Below, piece after piece: positions 1-10,973 of a DNA stretch of 42,695 nucleotides. The notes beneath the pieces are model-generated. The model saw nothing but the letters and a program-made list of their open reading frames with translations. It ran no database searches and had not been told where the DNA came from. Numbering within the stretch: position 1 is the stretch's first letter; each line of letters starts with the position of its first letter. The DNA comes from Hyphomicrobiales bacterium. Its GTDB lineage: Bacteria > Pseudomonadota > Alphaproteobacteria > Rhizobiales > Rhizobiaceae. The stretch lies in the NCBI GenBank assembly GCA_900472625.1, contig UCIT01000010.1:24167-66861 (forward strand), given 5' to 3'. The translations under genes were made by a program, and so were the position numbers.

Positions 1-1739
<1,739 letters not shown>

Positions 1740-1740
<1 letters not shown>

Positions 1741-2306
1741 TGACCGACGCGAGCAGCCGTATCCCGAATTGGGGCGTCGCGCTGCTCGCGGCCGTCTGCC
1801 TCGGCGTCTTCCTGTGGATGCTGTTCGGCTATATCCTGCCGTTCTCCGATCTGACGCATACGACCATGCTCGAGGCCCGGCTGGGCCGCTACACCTCAGG
1901 GGATATCGACGCCATGCGCGGCCTGCTGGAGCGCAGGCCTGATGCCCGCGATCTGCTGGTCGCCATGCACCGCGGCCCCGAGCTGATTCTGCCACTGGTG
2001 TTGGCCGGACTGCTTTTAGCGGTGCTGCTCAAGCTTCGCTTCGCCGGTCGTTTCTTCAACCGGCCGATGCACCCATGTCTGATCGTGGCTGTCTACGCCC
2101 TGCCGTTCATCTACGGCTTTTCCGACTATCTCGAAAATATCCTGACCATCAATCTCTTCGGCGGCGGCCCCGAATGGAGCGTCTCCGAGGCCATCCTGCC
2201 CTGGGCGTCGAGCGTGAAGTTCACCAGCTTCACCATCTGCCTGATCGTCATCCTGCGTTTCGCCGTCTACCGCCTTGTGCCACCTGTCGATCGTGACACG
2301 GTTTAG
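1740..2306 (+). CDS. Four-helix integral membrane protein, function unknown
   Basis: I do not recognise a named family. The 188-residue product has four likely membrane helices at about residues 11-35, 81-99, 112-131 and 160-180. A hydrophilic stretch of about 45 residues between the first two carries an MLEARLGRYTSG segment. There is no cleavable signal peptide or catalytic motif. Its ATG overlaps the guaB stop (TGATG), so it is probably translated with guaB. That is the only functional hint and may reflect compact packing rather than a purine role. Confidence 0.75.
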
Positions 2307-2385
2307 CCCGGCATCGCACTGGAAAGCCCGGTTTTTTTCCTCTAAAGCTCTGCCCACAACGCAGAAGCCGCAGTGAGGAAGACCT

Positions 2386-2817
2386 ATGACCGGAATGACA
2401 GGCTACGAGATGTTCTGGCCGATCATCGCCCATGCCGCCCTGGTCTATATCCTCTACATGCTGCTCGGCCTGCGCCGCCAGAAAATGGTCAAGGCGGGCA
2501 AGGTCAAGTCTTCGGCGTTCCGCGAGAACCGCGACGAGCCGGCCGAAAGCCTGGTGGTCAGGAACAACCTCGCCAACCAGTACGAACTGCCGGTGCTGTT
2601 CTACGCCTGCTGCATCCTGCTCTACATGACCGAGGCCGACAACCTGATCGCGCTGGTACTGGCCTGGATCTTCGTCGCCTTGCGCTATGCCCACGCCTAT
2701 GTCCACGTCACCAGCAACGACCTGCGCTATCGCAGCCCGCTGTTTGCCGCCGGCTATGTCGTGCTCGGCGCCATGTGGGCCTGGCTCGCCGTCTGGATGA
2801 TCTTCCCGAACGGCTGA
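2386..2817 (+). CDS. MAPEG family membrane protein
   Basis: The 143-residue protein has the size and four-helix layout of the MAPEG family (membrane-associated proteins in eicosanoid and glutathione metabolism). Helices lie near residues 10-28, 66-82, 85-103 and 119-139. The family motif after helix 1 is visible as RNNLANQYELPVLFY (about 59-73). Bacterial members are poorly characterised, and some have glutathione transferase or peroxidase activity. A GAGGAAG ribosome-binding site precedes the ATG. It lies 79 nt after the preceding membrane protein, so cotranscription with guaB is possible. The family call is good; the substrate is unknown. Confidence 0.85.
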   Translation: MTGMTGYEMFWPIIAHAALVYILYMLLGLRRQKMVKAGKVKSSAFRENRDEPAESLVVRNNLANQYELPVLFYACCILLYMTEADNLIALVLAWIFVALRYAHAYVHVTSNDLRYRSPLFAAGYVVLGAMWAWLAVWMIFPNG

Positions 2818-2824
2818 CGCCTGA

Positions 2825-3730
2825 TCAGGCAGCAGACACATATGGGGCAGGGGCGACCGCGATGATCGCCTCCGCCAGCGCTTCCATCTCCTTGCCGCGA
2901 TGATTGCTGCGCCTCCAGGCGAGCCCGATCTCGCGCGCCGGCTGCGGCTCGGCGAAGGGCACGATGCGGATCGTGTTGCGGCTGGTTTCGGTTGATATCG
3001 CCATCTCGGGGATCAGCGTCATCCCCATGTCGTGCGACACCATCTGCAGCAGCGTCGCCATGGACGTCGCGCCGAAATTGACGAGGCTGCGCTTGCTGGT
3101 GCTGCACACCGCCAGCGCCTGGTCGCGCAGGCAGTGCCCCTCTTCGAGCAGAAGCAGCCGGTCGACATTCACCTCGTGTTCCGTCAGCGGCGACATCAGC
3201 ACATGGTCGCCATTCTCGGCCACCGCCATGAAGAACCGGTCAGCAAACAGCGGCCGCGTCTGGATGCCGTCGACGTCGAGCGGCAGCGCGGCGATGACCG
3301 CGTCGAGCTTGCCCGCCGAAAGATCGGCGATCAGCCGGTCCGTCACCGCCTCGCGCAATTCCACCTCGACCTCGGGATAGGTCTTGCGCAGGTGTGGAAT
3401 GAACTGCGGCACCAAATAGGGCGCCACCGTCGGAATGATGCCGATGCGGATCAGCCCCTCCAGCGTGCCGCCGCCCTTGCGCGCCGTCTGCTCCAGCAGG
3501 TCGACCTGGTGCAGGATCTGGCGGACATGATGGAGAACCTCTTCGCCCTTCGGCGTCAGGATGGTATTCTGCCGCGTCCGCTCCACCAGCTTGGCGCCCA
3601 GATACTCTTCCATATCCATGATCTGGGCCGAGAGCGCCGGCTGGCTGATGTGCACCAGCTCCGCCGCCCGGCCGAAATGCCGGGTCGTGGCCAGCGCATC
3701 GAAATAGCGCATTTGTCGAAATGTCAGCAT
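2825..3730 (-). CDS. oxyR: OxyR-type LysR family peroxide sensor
   Basis: A 301-residue LysR-type regulator with an N-terminal winged helix-turn-helix (about residues 1-60) and a substrate-binding-fold sensor domain. The redox pair of OxyR is intact: Cys200 and Cys209 in GHCLRDQALAVC, nine residues apart as in E. coli Cys199/Cys208. It should therefore form a peroxide-induced disulfide and activate catalase. It is divergent from katA, with 122 nt between the starts. I chose the ATG at 3730 (MLTFRQMRYF) because it begins the LysR fold directly. An upstream in-frame extension adds 17 unmatched residues and would cover the promoter. Confidence 0.93.
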   Translation of the reverse strand: MLTFRQMRYFDALATTRHFGRAAELVHISQPALSAQIMDMEEYLGAKLVERTRQNTILTPKGEEVLHHVRQILHQVDLLEQTARKGGGTLEGLIRIGIIPTVAPYLVPQFIPHLRKTYPEVEVELREAVTDRLIADLSAGKLDAVIAALPLDVDGIQTRPLFADRFFMAVAENGDHVLMSPLTEHEVNVDRLLLLEEGHCLRDQALAVCSTSKRSLVNFGATSMATLLQMVSHDMGMTLIPEMAISTETSRNTIRIVPFAEPQPAREIGLAWRRSNHRGKEMEALAEAIIAVAPAPYVSAA

Positions 3731-3780
3731 GATAGGTTTTTCCGATCGAATTATACAATAAATACGATTGGAAATTATCA
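3731..3780. promoter_or_regulatory. Probable OxyR operator in the oxyR-katA intergenic region
   Basis: The AT-rich divergent region holds an inverted repeat: TCCGATCG at 3741-3748 and CGATTGGA at 3765-3772 (7 of 8 paired), separated by 16 nt. An ATAG at 3732-3735 lies just outside it. The arrangement suits a LysR-type tetramer site, and the oxyR-katA context points to OxyR. The match to the E. coli OxyR consensus is only partial. Confidence 0.5.
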
Positions 3781-3852
3781 AAGGTCAATGGGACAACAAC
3801 CGGGTCGGAAGCAGAGGAAGCTTCGCAGACCCAATTCATCAAGGAGGATTTC

Positions 3853-5349
3853 ATGTCCGATCGCCCGACTATGACGACGACGGCTGGTTCGCCAGTTCCA
3901 GACAATCAGAACTCGATCACGGCAGGCCCGCGCGGCGGCGTCATGTTGCAGGACTATCAGCTGCTCGAGAAGCTCGCCCATCAGAACCGTGAGCGTATCC
4001 CCGAACGCGTCGTCCACGCCAAGGGCTGGGGCGCCTTCGGTACCCTGACGATCACAGGCGATATTTCCAAATACACGAAGGCCAAGTGTCTTCAGCCGGG
4101 CGCCTCGACGCCCATGCTTGCCCGCTTCTCCACCGTCGCCGGTGAAATGGGCGCCGCCGACGCCGAGCGCGACGTGCGCGGCTTCGCGCTGAAATTCTAC
4201 ACCGACGAAGGCAACTGGGATCTGGTCGGCAACAACACGCCTGTTTTCTTCGTCCGCGATCCCCTGAAGTTCCCGGATTTCATCCACACCCAGAAGCGTC
4301 ACCCGAAAACCAACCTGCGCTCGGCAACGGCGATGTGGGACTTCTGGTCGCTGTCGCCGGAAAGCCTGCATCAGGTCACCATCCTGATGTCGGATCGCGG
4401 CCTGCCGATCGACCCGATGCACATGAACGGCTACGGCTCGCACACCTATTCGTTCTGGAACGATGCCGGTGAGCGCTACTGGGTGAAGTTCCACTTCAAG
4501 ACCGAGCAGGGCCACAAGCACTACACCAATGCCGAAGGTGAAAACCTGATCGGCAAGACCCGCGAGAGCTACCAGGAAGCGCTGTTCGGCGGCATTGAGA
4601 AGGGTGTCTTCCCGCGCTGGAAGGTGCAGGTCCAGATCATGACCGAAGCCCAGGCCGAGCAGACCTCCTACAATCCGTTCGATCTCACCAAGGTCTGGCC
4701 ACATGGCGAGTTCCCGCCGATCGACATCGGCACCATGGAGCTCAACCGCAACGCCGAGAACTACTTCGCCGAGATCGAGCAGGCCGCCTTCTCGCCGTCG
4801 AACGTCATCCCGGGCATCAGCCACTCGCCAGACAAGATGCTGCAGGCCCGCGTCTTCTCCTATGCCGACGCCCACCGCTACCGTCTCGGCACCCACTACG
4901 AGAACATCCCGGTCAACCAGCCGAAATGTCCGGTTCATCACTATCACCGCGATGGCCAGATGAACACGTATGGCGGTATCCGCACCGGCAACCCGGACGC
5001 CTACTACGAGCCCAACACCGTCGGCGGCAGCCCGTTCGAGGATGCCTCCGCCAAGGAGCCGCCGCTGAAGGTCGAGGGTGACGTCGCCCGCTACAATCAC
5101 CGCGACGGCAACGACGACTACGGCCAGGTCACGGCGCTGTTCAATCTGTTCGACGCCGGGCAGAAGGAGCGGCTGTTCTCCAACATCGCGGCCGCGATGG
5201 GAGGCGTTCCCGGCGCGATCATCGAACGTCAGCTGGGCCACTTCAAGCGCATCCATGTCGACTACGAATCGGGTGTTCGGGCGGCGCTTGAAAAGCAGCA
5301 CGGCTACAAGGTCGACACGATCAGCGCCCAACCTGCTGCAGCAGAGTAA
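3853..5349 (+). CDS. katA: Monofunctional haem catalase
   Basis: It converts hydrogen peroxide to water and oxygen. The 498-residue product is a small-subunit catalase of normal length. Visible motifs are the distal active-site segment [13 protein letters not shown] (His54), the family block around FSTVAGE and [11 protein letters not shown], and the proximal haem-ligand motif [10 protein letters not shown] with Tyr337. A strong AAGGAGG ribosome-binding site lies 5 nt before the ATG, suggesting high expression. It is divergent from oxyR and likely under its control. A hairpin follows the stop. Confidence 0.96.
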   Translation: MSDRPTMTTTAGSPVPDNQNSITAGPRGGVMLQDYQLLEKLAHQNRERIPERVVHAKGWGAFGTLTITGDISKYTKAKCLQPGASTPMLARFSTVAGEMGAADAERDVRGFALKFYTDEGNWDLVGNNTPVFFVRDPLKFPDFIHTQKRHPKTNLRSATAMWDFWSLSPESLHQVTILMSDRGLPIDPMHMNGYGSHTYSFWNDAGERYWVKFHFKTEQGHKHYTNAEGENLIGKTRESYQEALFGGIEKGVFPRWKVQVQIMTEAQAEQTSYNPFDLTKVWPHGEFPPIDIGTMELNRNAENYFAEIEQAAFSPSNVIPGISHSPDKMLQARVFSYADAHRYRLGTHYENIPVNQPKCPVHHYHRDGQMNTYGGIRTGNPDAYYEPNTVGGSPFEDASAKEPPLKVEGDVARYNHRDGNDDYGQVTALFNLFDAGQKERLFSNIAAAMGGVPGAIIERQLGHFKRIHVDYESGVRAALEKQHGYKVDTISAQPAAAE

Positions 5350-5367
5350 ATTTACCCTCTGAAACTG

Positions 5368-5398
5368 ACCAAATCGGGGTGTATCGCCCCGGTTTGGT
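5368..5398 (+). terminator. Hairpin after katA, probable terminator
   Basis: A 12-bp stem with one T-G wobble pairs ACCAAATCGGGG (5368-5379) with CCCCGGTTTGGT (5387-5398) around a 7-nt loop, 18 nt after the katA stop. The following T run is poor (TGAGCTTT), so termination may be partial or this may mainly protect the mRNA end. Confidence 0.55.
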
Positions 5399-5524
5399 TG
5401 AGCTTTCGCGGGTCGATAAAATACAAGCTTTCCCGTTTACGCCTCATGAAGGCCCGCATGTCATATCCGCCAAAAGGGCCGGTTTGGGACATTGCCGGTC
5501 GGCGAAAAAAGGATGGGGAACGAC

Positions 5525-6175
5525 ATGACTGTCGGGAGCTTGGATCGCATAGGCTTGCGCCGCAAACCGAAACAGGAGCGGAGCATCCAGAGGCTCGACA
5601 TGATCCTGTCGGCGGCCGCCCAGCTGATCGCCGAAAAGGGTGTCGGCGCCATGCGCATGACCGAACTGGCCGCCGCCGCCAAGGTGCCGATCGGCTCCGT
5701 CTACCAGTATTTTCCGGAAAAGGCGGCAGTCGTCAAAGCGCTGTTCGACCGCCATTCGATCGCGATCCGCGCCCGCGTTGCCGATGCTTTCGCGTCGGTC
5801 CAGTCGGCCGCGCAGGTGGTCGATGTGCTGGAAGCGACGGTTGACTGGTATTACGAGGATTACCGCAGCAACGCCGCGCGCCTCGGAATCTGGCTCGGAA
5901 CCGAAACCGATCAGGACCTCGCGCAGCTGAACATCGAGCATAACACCCGCATTGCCGCCATCTTTCGCGACACCGTCCGCCGCATCGCGCCGGACCTCGA
6001 TGCCGTCGATATGGAAGCGCGCACCTATCTCTTCAGCCACCTGATCGGCTCATCGGTGCGGCTGGCGGTGACCAGCGAACCATGCCTGGCCGCTCGCGTT
6101 CTAGAAGAATGGAAACGCGTTATCCGCACATCCTTCTTCGCTCCGGCGCCGGCACTCGACCGTTTGCCTGCCTGA
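5525..6175 (+). CDS. TetR family transcriptional regulator
   Basis: A 216-residue DNA-binding protein. The N-terminal TetR domain has its helix-turn-helix at about residues 45-65 (TELAAAAKVPIGSVYQYF), and the C-terminal ligand domain is unassigned. I chose the ATG at 5525 because AAGGATGGGG lies just upstream. An ATG at 5513 and a TTG at 5492 have poorer signals. The ligand and targets are unknown. The gene is convergent with the next LysR gene, with only 3 nt between their stops. It follows katA but is separated from it by a hairpin and about 125 nt. Confidence 0.88.
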   Translation: MTVGSLDRIGLRRKPKQERSIQRLDMILSAAAQLIAEKGVGAMRMTELAAAAKVPIGSVYQYFPEKAAVVKALFDRHSIAIRARVADAFASVQSAAQVVDVLEATVDWYYEDYRSNAARLGIWLGTETDQDLAQLNIEHNTRIAAIFRDTVRRIAPDLDAVDMEARTYLFSHLIGSSVRLAVTSEPCLAARVLEEWKRVIRTSFFAPAPALDRLPA

Positions 6176-6178
6176 GGT

Positions 6179-7135
6179 CTACCAGCTGGTGACGGTGTTG
6201 GCGATCTTCAGCCGCGGCTGCGCTCTGACATAGCTGCCCTTCACATCCGCGTCCAGATTGTCGTCGACGACAGCGGGTGTGATGTTGTCGAGGCAGGCGG
6301 TGATGTGGGCGGTGATGGCGTTCATCAGAGAGATCGAAACGCCCGGCCGCTTCATGATGCCGATCTGCACCGGCGGCAGTGCCGGGAAGCCGTCGGCCTG
6401 GGTCAGCACCTTCATGCCGGTACGCAAAGCCGATTCCGGCATCACCGAGACGGCGAGGCCGGAGAGAACCGCGGCCGCGATGACGGTGCACGACCAGCTG
6501 GTGAACAGGATCTGGTGCTCGCGCCCGACCGCATCGAGCGCCGCACACGACACCTGCCGCCACGGGCAGTCGCGTCGCCCGACGGCCAAGGGCACAGGTG
6601 CGTCGTCACGGATCGGATGGTTGGCCGAACCGACCCAGCAGAGCGGCTCGGTTCTGACCACATCCGACATGCGCTCGCGCGGATTGTGGGTGACGAGCGC
6701 GATATCCAGCTCGCCGCGATGCATGCGCTCGGCAAGGTCCACCGAAGGCTCGCAGACGATGTAGAGCTCGACATTCGGGTGCGTCTTGGCGAAACGCCCG
6801 ATGATTTCAGGCATGTAGCGGTCGGCATAGTCGTCGGGCGTGCCGATCCTGAGCGTTCCCTCAAGACGGTTGTCGTCGAAGGCGGCGATCGCCTCGTTGT
6901 TGAGGCGGATGATGCGCCGCGCATAATTGAGCAGCTTCTCGCCCTCGACCGTCATCCGGTTGCCGCGACCATCCTTGATGAACAGCTGCTTGCCGATGCG
7001 CTCCTCGAGCCGGCGCATCTGCATGGAGACGGCCGATTGCGTCTTGTAGACCCGGTCGGCGGCCTTGGTGAAGCTGCCGGAGTCGATAATCGCGATGAAG
7101 GTCTGCAGCTGGTCAATATCAAGAGGCGCGGCCAT
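6179..7135 (-). CDS. LysR family transcriptional regulator
   Basis: A 318-residue LysR-type regulator. The N-terminal helix-turn-helix (DIDQLQTFIAIIDSGSFTKAADRVYKTQSAVS, written here only as a landmark for residues 6-37) has the classic pattern, and the effector-binding fold follows from about residue 90. The short DNA-binding part resembles LrhA-type members. I chose the ATG at 7135 because AGGTGGGAA precedes it; a GTG at 7144 lies inside that signal. It is divergent from the DUF1127 gene, so that gene is a plausible target, though this is inferred from position only. Confidence 0.87.
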   Translation of the reverse strand: MAAPLDIDQLQTFIAIIDSGSFTKAADRVYKTQSAVSMQMRRLEERIGKQLFIKDGRGNRMTVEGEKLLNYARRIIRLNNEAIAAFDDNRLEGTLRIGTPDDYADRYMPEIIGRFAKTHPNVELYIVCEPSVDLAERMHRGELDIALVTHNPRERMSDVVRTEPLCWVGSANHPIRDDAPVPLAVGRRDCPWRQVSCAALDAVGREHQILFTSWSCTVIAAAVLSGLAVSVMPESALRTGMKVLTQADGFPALPPVQIGIMKRPGVSISLMNAITAHITACLDNITPAVVDDNLDADVKGSYVRAQPRLKIANTVTSW

Positions 7136-7159
7136 GGTTCCCACCTATAACGATCTCTG

Positions 7160-7172
7160 ATGATAATCATTA
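7160..7172. promoter_or_regulatory. Fur-box-like palindrome before the LysR gene
   Basis: ATGATAATCATTA contains the perfect 11-bp palindrome ATGATAATCAT, 25-37 nt upstream of the LysR start. It equals the central 13 positions of the classical 19-bp E. coli Fur consensus, but the outer positions do not match. Rhizobial iron control mostly uses RirA and Irr with other sites, so this may equally be an autoregulatory LysR site. Confidence 0.3.
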
Positions 7173-7338
7173 GAAACATTCGTTGGACTGATCAATAGCC
7201 GTTTGGCATCTTGTGGGTGCAAATCAATCAAAGTGATGGACCGGCAAACCTGCCTGTCCGCTCGGATTTCAACTTGCTTCTTGCGCGATGACCTCGCGGC
7301 GAGGGTGGGTTGTTGCGCGCCAATGAAAGGATGATCCC

Positions 7339-7638
7339 ATGCGCACGACAGACCGGATATTGGAACTCGACTGCAGCCCCGCGACCCTGACGCTGTCCCA
7401 GCGCCTCGCCGCAGGTTTCGCAACGCTGGCATCCGTACTGCGCGTGTTTCGCAATCGTATGGAGATCAACGCGCTGCACGAGCTCGACGACAATCAGCTG
7501 AAGGATATCGGCTTGACCAGGGCGGACCTGACCTCCGCCTTCCTGGCATCCACCTTCTTCGAGGATCCCTCGGATCAGCTGACGCGGTCCGCGCGCAATC
7601 GCGGTCGCAATGATCTCTCACGGTCCCGCAAGGTGTAG
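7339..7638 (+). CDS. DUF1127 small protein
   Basis: A 99-residue basic protein. The DUF1127 motif lies at about residues 48-66 (ALHELDDNQLKDIGLTRADL). These arginine-rich small proteins are abundant in alphaproteobacteria; members have been linked to RNA turnover and phosphate or stress responses, but the role of this one is unknown. AAAGGATG precedes the ATG at good spacing. It is divergent from a LysR gene and followed by a strong intrinsic terminator, so it forms a one-gene transcription unit. Confidence 0.88.
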   Translation: MRTTDRILELDCSPATLTLSQRLAAGFATLASVLRVFRNRMEINALHELDDNQLKDIGLTRADLTSAFLASTFFEDPSDQLTRSARNRGRNDLSRSRKV

Positions 7639-7688
7639 GACCCGACCCGTTTTCCCCGCAGGGTGATAGCCAATAACCCTGCCTCTTG

Positions 7689-7726
7689 CCCGGTGCCCGA
7701 CTTCCCAGTCGTCACCGGGTTTTTTT
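7689..7726 (+). terminator. Rho-independent terminator of the DUF1127 gene
   Basis: CCCGGTG (7689-7695) pairs with CACCGGG (7713-7719); a nested GACT/AGTC stem lies inside. Seven T residues follow at once (7720-7726). Confidence 0.88.
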
Positions 7727-7747
7727 ATGCCCATTTTATTGTTGCAA

Positions 7748-8611
7748 TTACGGTTTGGGAGACGGGGAGGCGGGCGCTTTCGGCATGTAGGTCTCGAAGA
7801 TCGCTTCCATGTTCTTCTGGTAGCCCTTCTGCGCTTCCAGGCCGCTGTCGAACATCGTGTTCAGCATGTCCATGTAGCCGGCAGCCGGCTGCTTCTCTTC
7901 GGTCTTCGCAGCCTCGGCAGGCTTGGGCGCGACGGGTTGCCCAAGGTTGCCCATCATTTCCTGAAACGCCTTGGCGAAGGGATTGTCAAAAAACGGATTG
8001 GCGGCCGGTGCCTGGGGAGCCGGCTTCGGTGCGCTGAACATCAGCTGCATCGCCTGCGTAAATGGATTGTCGAAGACGCTCGGCTGGGGCGCCGGTGCCT
8101 GCTTCGGCGCGAAGCCGGTCGCCTGCAGCCATTGCTGGATGCTCTCGCCCATCGCCGTGTTGACGAACGGATTGACCGGCGCGTTCATCTGCCCCATCGA
8201 TTGCTTGAACAGCCCGCCCATCAGCGTGCCGGCCATGACGGGCAGCATCTGCTTGTAGATCTCCTGGCCGATCCCGGTCATCTGCGCCGCCTGAGCTGCC
8301 ACCGCCCGCGAGACGTCCTTGGAGCCGAACAACTGCCCGAGAATGTTGTTGCCGTCGGCGATCCCCTGCGGCGTGAAGGCCTTGCCCATGTCCTCGAAAT
8401 ACTTGGCGTAGTTGCCGGAAGCGACCGCCTGCATCAGGCCCATGAAGTCGTAGGGGGTATCGGTGCTGCGCTTCAGTCCCGCCGAAAATGCCGGCATCAG
8501 CGCCGCCATCGCCTGCGTCGCCTGCTCCTGCGCCAGATTGAACTGCTTGGAGATCGCGTCCATCGCCGCGCCGTTCTGCGCCTGCATCATCATGTCGAAG
8601 AGTGGCAGCAT
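7748..8611 (-). CDS. DUF937 domain protein
   Basis: A 287-residue protein beginning with a DUF937-like segment (LFDMMMQAQNGAAMDAISKQ, then helices with AAMAALMPAFSAGLKR). The C-terminal half is rich in Ala, Pro, Gln and Met and repeats an NPF(F/V/T)-type motif: NPFVN, DNPFTQ, NPFFDNPFAKAF. It ends in a proline/lysine-rich tail. No signal peptide or membrane helix is seen. It lies 87 nt downstream of gshA on the same strand. AAAGGGA precedes the ATG. The function of DUF937 is not established. Confidence 0.8.
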   Translation of the reverse strand: MLPLFDMMMQAQNGAAMDAISKQFNLAQEQATQAMAALMPAFSAGLKRSTDTPYDFMGLMQAVASGNYAKYFEDMGKAFTPQGIADGNNILGQLFGSKDVSRAVAAQAAQMTGIGQEIYKQMLPVMAGTLMGGLFKQSMGQMNAPVNPFVNTAMGESIQQWLQATGFAPKQAPAPQPSVFDNPFTQAMQLMFSAPKPAPQAPAANPFFDNPFAKAFQEMMGNLGQPVAPKPAEAAKTEEKQPAAGYMDMLNTMFDSGLEAQKGYQKNMEAIFETYMPKAPASPSPKP

Positions 8612-8698
8612 GGAAAATCCCTTTCCCCGGTTCGCGACGCGCTACCGCGTCACTATAGCCGGAAAAAGGAATGCGCAAACCGCTTTTTGCGGAAGGGT

Positions 8699-10072
8699 TT
8701 AGTACTGGTACTCTTCGAACACCGGCTCGACCGAACCGTTCCAGCGGCCGTTATAGAGCGACAGCAGATCATCGGCGAGCGTCGCCTTCTTGGCCATCAC
8801 CTCGTCGAGCGGCGACAGGAAGATCGTCTCGTCCTGGCCTTCGCTGTTGAGCTTGCCGCGCGCCTTGAGGCCGGCCTTGGAGACGGCGAGCACGTCGCGC
8901 GCGGTCTCGAACAGGTCGTGCCCGCGGAACTGCGCCTTCAGCCCTTCGGCCGGCACCGCGTTGCGCAGCGCGTTGACCTCGTCGAAGCCCCAGTCCTTGG
9001 TCAGCTGGTCGGCCGCCTCGAGCGCGCTCTCGTCATAGAGCAGTCCGACCCAGAAGGCCGGCAGCGCGCAGATGCGGCGCCACGGTCCGCCATCGGCGCC
9101 GCGCATCTCGAGGAAGCGCTTCAGCCGGACGTCGGGAAACAGCGTCGAGAGGTGGTTGGTCCAGTCGCCCATGTTGGGCTCCCAATCCGCCACTTCGCCC
9201 TTCAGCGCGCCGTTCATGAACTGGCGGAAGGTGACGTGGGTACAGTCGTGGTAGCGGTTGTCGCGCACGATGAAATACATCGGCACGTCGAGCGCCCATT
9301 CGACATAGTTGTGGAAGCCGAAATCGTCCCGGAAGGTGAAGTCGAGCAGGCCGGAACGGTTGTTGTCGGTGTCGCGCCAGATGTCGCCACGCCAGGACTG
9401 CAGGCCGTTGAGCTTGCCTTCGGTGAACGGCGAGGAGGCGAACAGCGCGGTTGCCAGCGACTGCAGCTTCATCGACACGCGCATCTTCTTGCGCATGTCG
9501 GCCTCCGAGGAGAAGTCGAGATTCACCTGGATCGTGCAGGTGCGGTACATCATGTCGAGACCCTGCGTGCCGACCTTCGGCATGTAGCGGCTCATGATGC
9601 CATAGCGCGACTTCGGCATCACGGGCGTCTCGCCGAGCGTCCACTTGGGGCTGCCGCCGATGCCGAGGAAGCGGATACCCATCGGCTCGGCGATCTCGCG
9701 CACTGCGGCCAGATGCGCGTTGGATTCCTTGCAGGTCTGGTGGATGGTTTCGAGCGGCGCGCCCGACAGCTCAAACTGCCCGCCTGGCTCGATCGAAATC
9801 GCGCCCATGCCGGACTGCTCGGCGAGACCGATGATGTTCTCGCCGTCGAGAATAGGCTCCCAGCCGCTCTTCTTCTGAAGACCCTTCAGCAGCCCAGAAA
9901 TGCTGTTCTCACCGGCGTACGGGACCGGGCTGTTGTCGGCGCGGAAGAAGGCGAACTTCTCGTGTTCGGTGCCGACACGGAACTTCTCTTCCGGCTTGTT
10001 TCCCGCCGCGAGATAATCGGTCAGCTCCTGAACCGAAGAGAGCGGTGTCTGGTCGGTAGTGTCGCGAGCCAT
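8699..10072 (-). CDS. gshA: Glutamate-cysteine ligase, plant/alphaproteobacterial type
   Basis: It makes gamma-glutamylcysteine from glutamate and cysteine with ATP, the first step of glutathione synthesis. The 457-residue product is the GCS2-type enzyme of plants and alphaproteobacteria rather than the E. coli type. Landmarks are VGTEHEKFAF near residue 40, the GGQFELSGAP segment, the MYRTCTIQVNLDF substrate region and RNALRNAVPAEGL toward the end. The stop lies 145 nt after rsmE ends upstream on the same strand. Its product supplies glutathione to enzymes such as the transferase encoded at 30.7 kb. Confidence 0.95.
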   Translation of the reverse strand: MARDTTDQTPLSSVQELTDYLAAGNKPEEKFRVGTEHEKFAFFRADNSPVPYAGENSISGLLKGLQKKSGWEPILDGENIIGLAEQSGMGAISIEPGGQFELSGAPLETIHQTCKESNAHLAAVREIAEPMGIRFLGIGGSPKWTLGETPVMPKSRYGIMSRYMPKVGTQGLDMMYRTCTIQVNLDFSSEADMRKKMRVSMKLQSLATALFASSPFTEGKLNGLQSWRGDIWRDTDNNRSGLLDFTFRDDFGFHNYVEWALDVPMYFIVRDNRYHDCTHVTFRQFMNGALKGEVADWEPNMGDWTNHLSTLFPDVRLKRFLEMRGADGGPWRRICALPAFWVGLLYDESALEAADQLTKDWGFDEVNALRNAVPAEGLKAQFRGHDLFETARDVLAVSKAGLKARGKLNSEGQDETIFLSPLDEVMAKKATLADDLLSLYNGRWNGSVEPVFEEYQY

Positions 10073-10217
10073 TCAAGTAACCTGTATTCGGGAAACGCCC
10101 GGAAGTATCCGGACAGTAGGAAGGGTGATTAGGACCGCTGGCAGGTATGTTGCAAGTGAAATTGTTTCAACGGCCCATCAAAAAAATACCAGCATGTGTG
10201 GCTTGTTGCCCACGCGA

Positions 10218-10958
10218 CTATTGGTTCCAGTCGCCGATCGCAGCCTGTATCACCGCCATTGCGGCAACGGCGGCGGTATCGGCGCGCAGAATTCTTGGAC
10301 CCAGCGGGATCGCGGTGACGAAGTCGAGGCTACGAAGCCGCGCCCGTTCCTCCTCAGAAAACCCGCCTTCGGGGCCGACAAGCAGCGCCAGCTTGCGCTC
10401 TTTGATTTCAGACAGGACCGGCAGAGGGTTCTGCCCGGCGTCGCCCTCGTCGCAATAGATGATCCGCCGGTCGCTCGGCCATTGGTCCAGCATGTCGAAC
10501 AGCCGCACCGGCTCGGCAACCGCCGGAATGCCGAGAATGCCGCATTGCTCAGCCGCCTCGATGACATTCGCGCGCAGCTTGTCGAGATTGCTGATCTTGC
10601 CCTGCACATGCTGGGTCATGACCGGCTGCAGCAGTCCGGCCCCCATCTCCACCGCCTTCTGCACGAGATAATCCAGCCGCCCGACCTTAAGCGGCGCGAA
10701 CAGGTACTGCAGGTCGGAAGGCGCCGGCTGCGGCCGCGTCTGCGCCGCCGGCACGATCATGATGCGCTTGCGCGTCGGGAAGGAGAGGGTGGCCTTCCAT
10801 TCGCCGTCGCGACCGTTGAACACCAGGATCTCGGCGCCATCGGCCATGCGCAGCACGTTGGCGAGGTAGTTGTACTGATCCGGCGTCGCCTCCGCCGCAA
10901 TGCCCTTGGAAAGCGGCGCGGCGATGAACAGCCGTTGCATTTTGAAATTGGCGCGCAT
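10218..10958 (-). CDS. rsmE: 16S rRNA m3U1498 methyltransferase
   Basis: A 246-residue SPOUT-class methyltransferase that N3-methylates U1498 of 16S rRNA using S-adenosylmethionine. The N-terminal PUA-like domain (about 1-75) is followed by the knotted SAM-binding domain. Diagnostic motifs are [11 protein letters not shown] (194-204) and [11 protein letters not shown] (219-229). It begins 15 nt after the PiT transporter stop, so it is likely cotranscribed with it. An alternative internal start at MQRLF (residue 7) is possible. Confidence 0.94.
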   Translation of the reverse strand: MRANFKMQRLFIAAPLSKGIAAEATPDQYNYLANVLRMADGAEILVFNGRDGEWKATLSFPTRKRIMIVPAAQTRPQPAPSDLQYLFAPLKVGRLDYLVQKAVEMGAGLLQPVMTQHVQGKISNLDKLRANVIEAAEQCGILGIPAVAEPVRLFDMLDQWPSDRRIIYCDEGDAGQNPLPVLSEIKERKLALLVGPEGGFSEEERARLRSLDFVTAIPLGPRILRADTAAVAAMAVIQAAIGDWNQ

Positions 10959-10973
10959 CGAAATCTATCCCGT

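Noticed and set aside
2819..2830. A 12-bp palindrome GCCTGATCAGGC after the MAPEG gene.
   Set aside because: It has no loop or T run and overlaps the oxyR stop; probably chance.
7727..10132. An open frame of about 800 codons on the plus strand across the DUF937 and gshA region.
   Set aside because: It is antisense to gshA and the DUF937 gene, and its product is arginine- and leucine-rich without any family; it reflects GC-rich codon bias.
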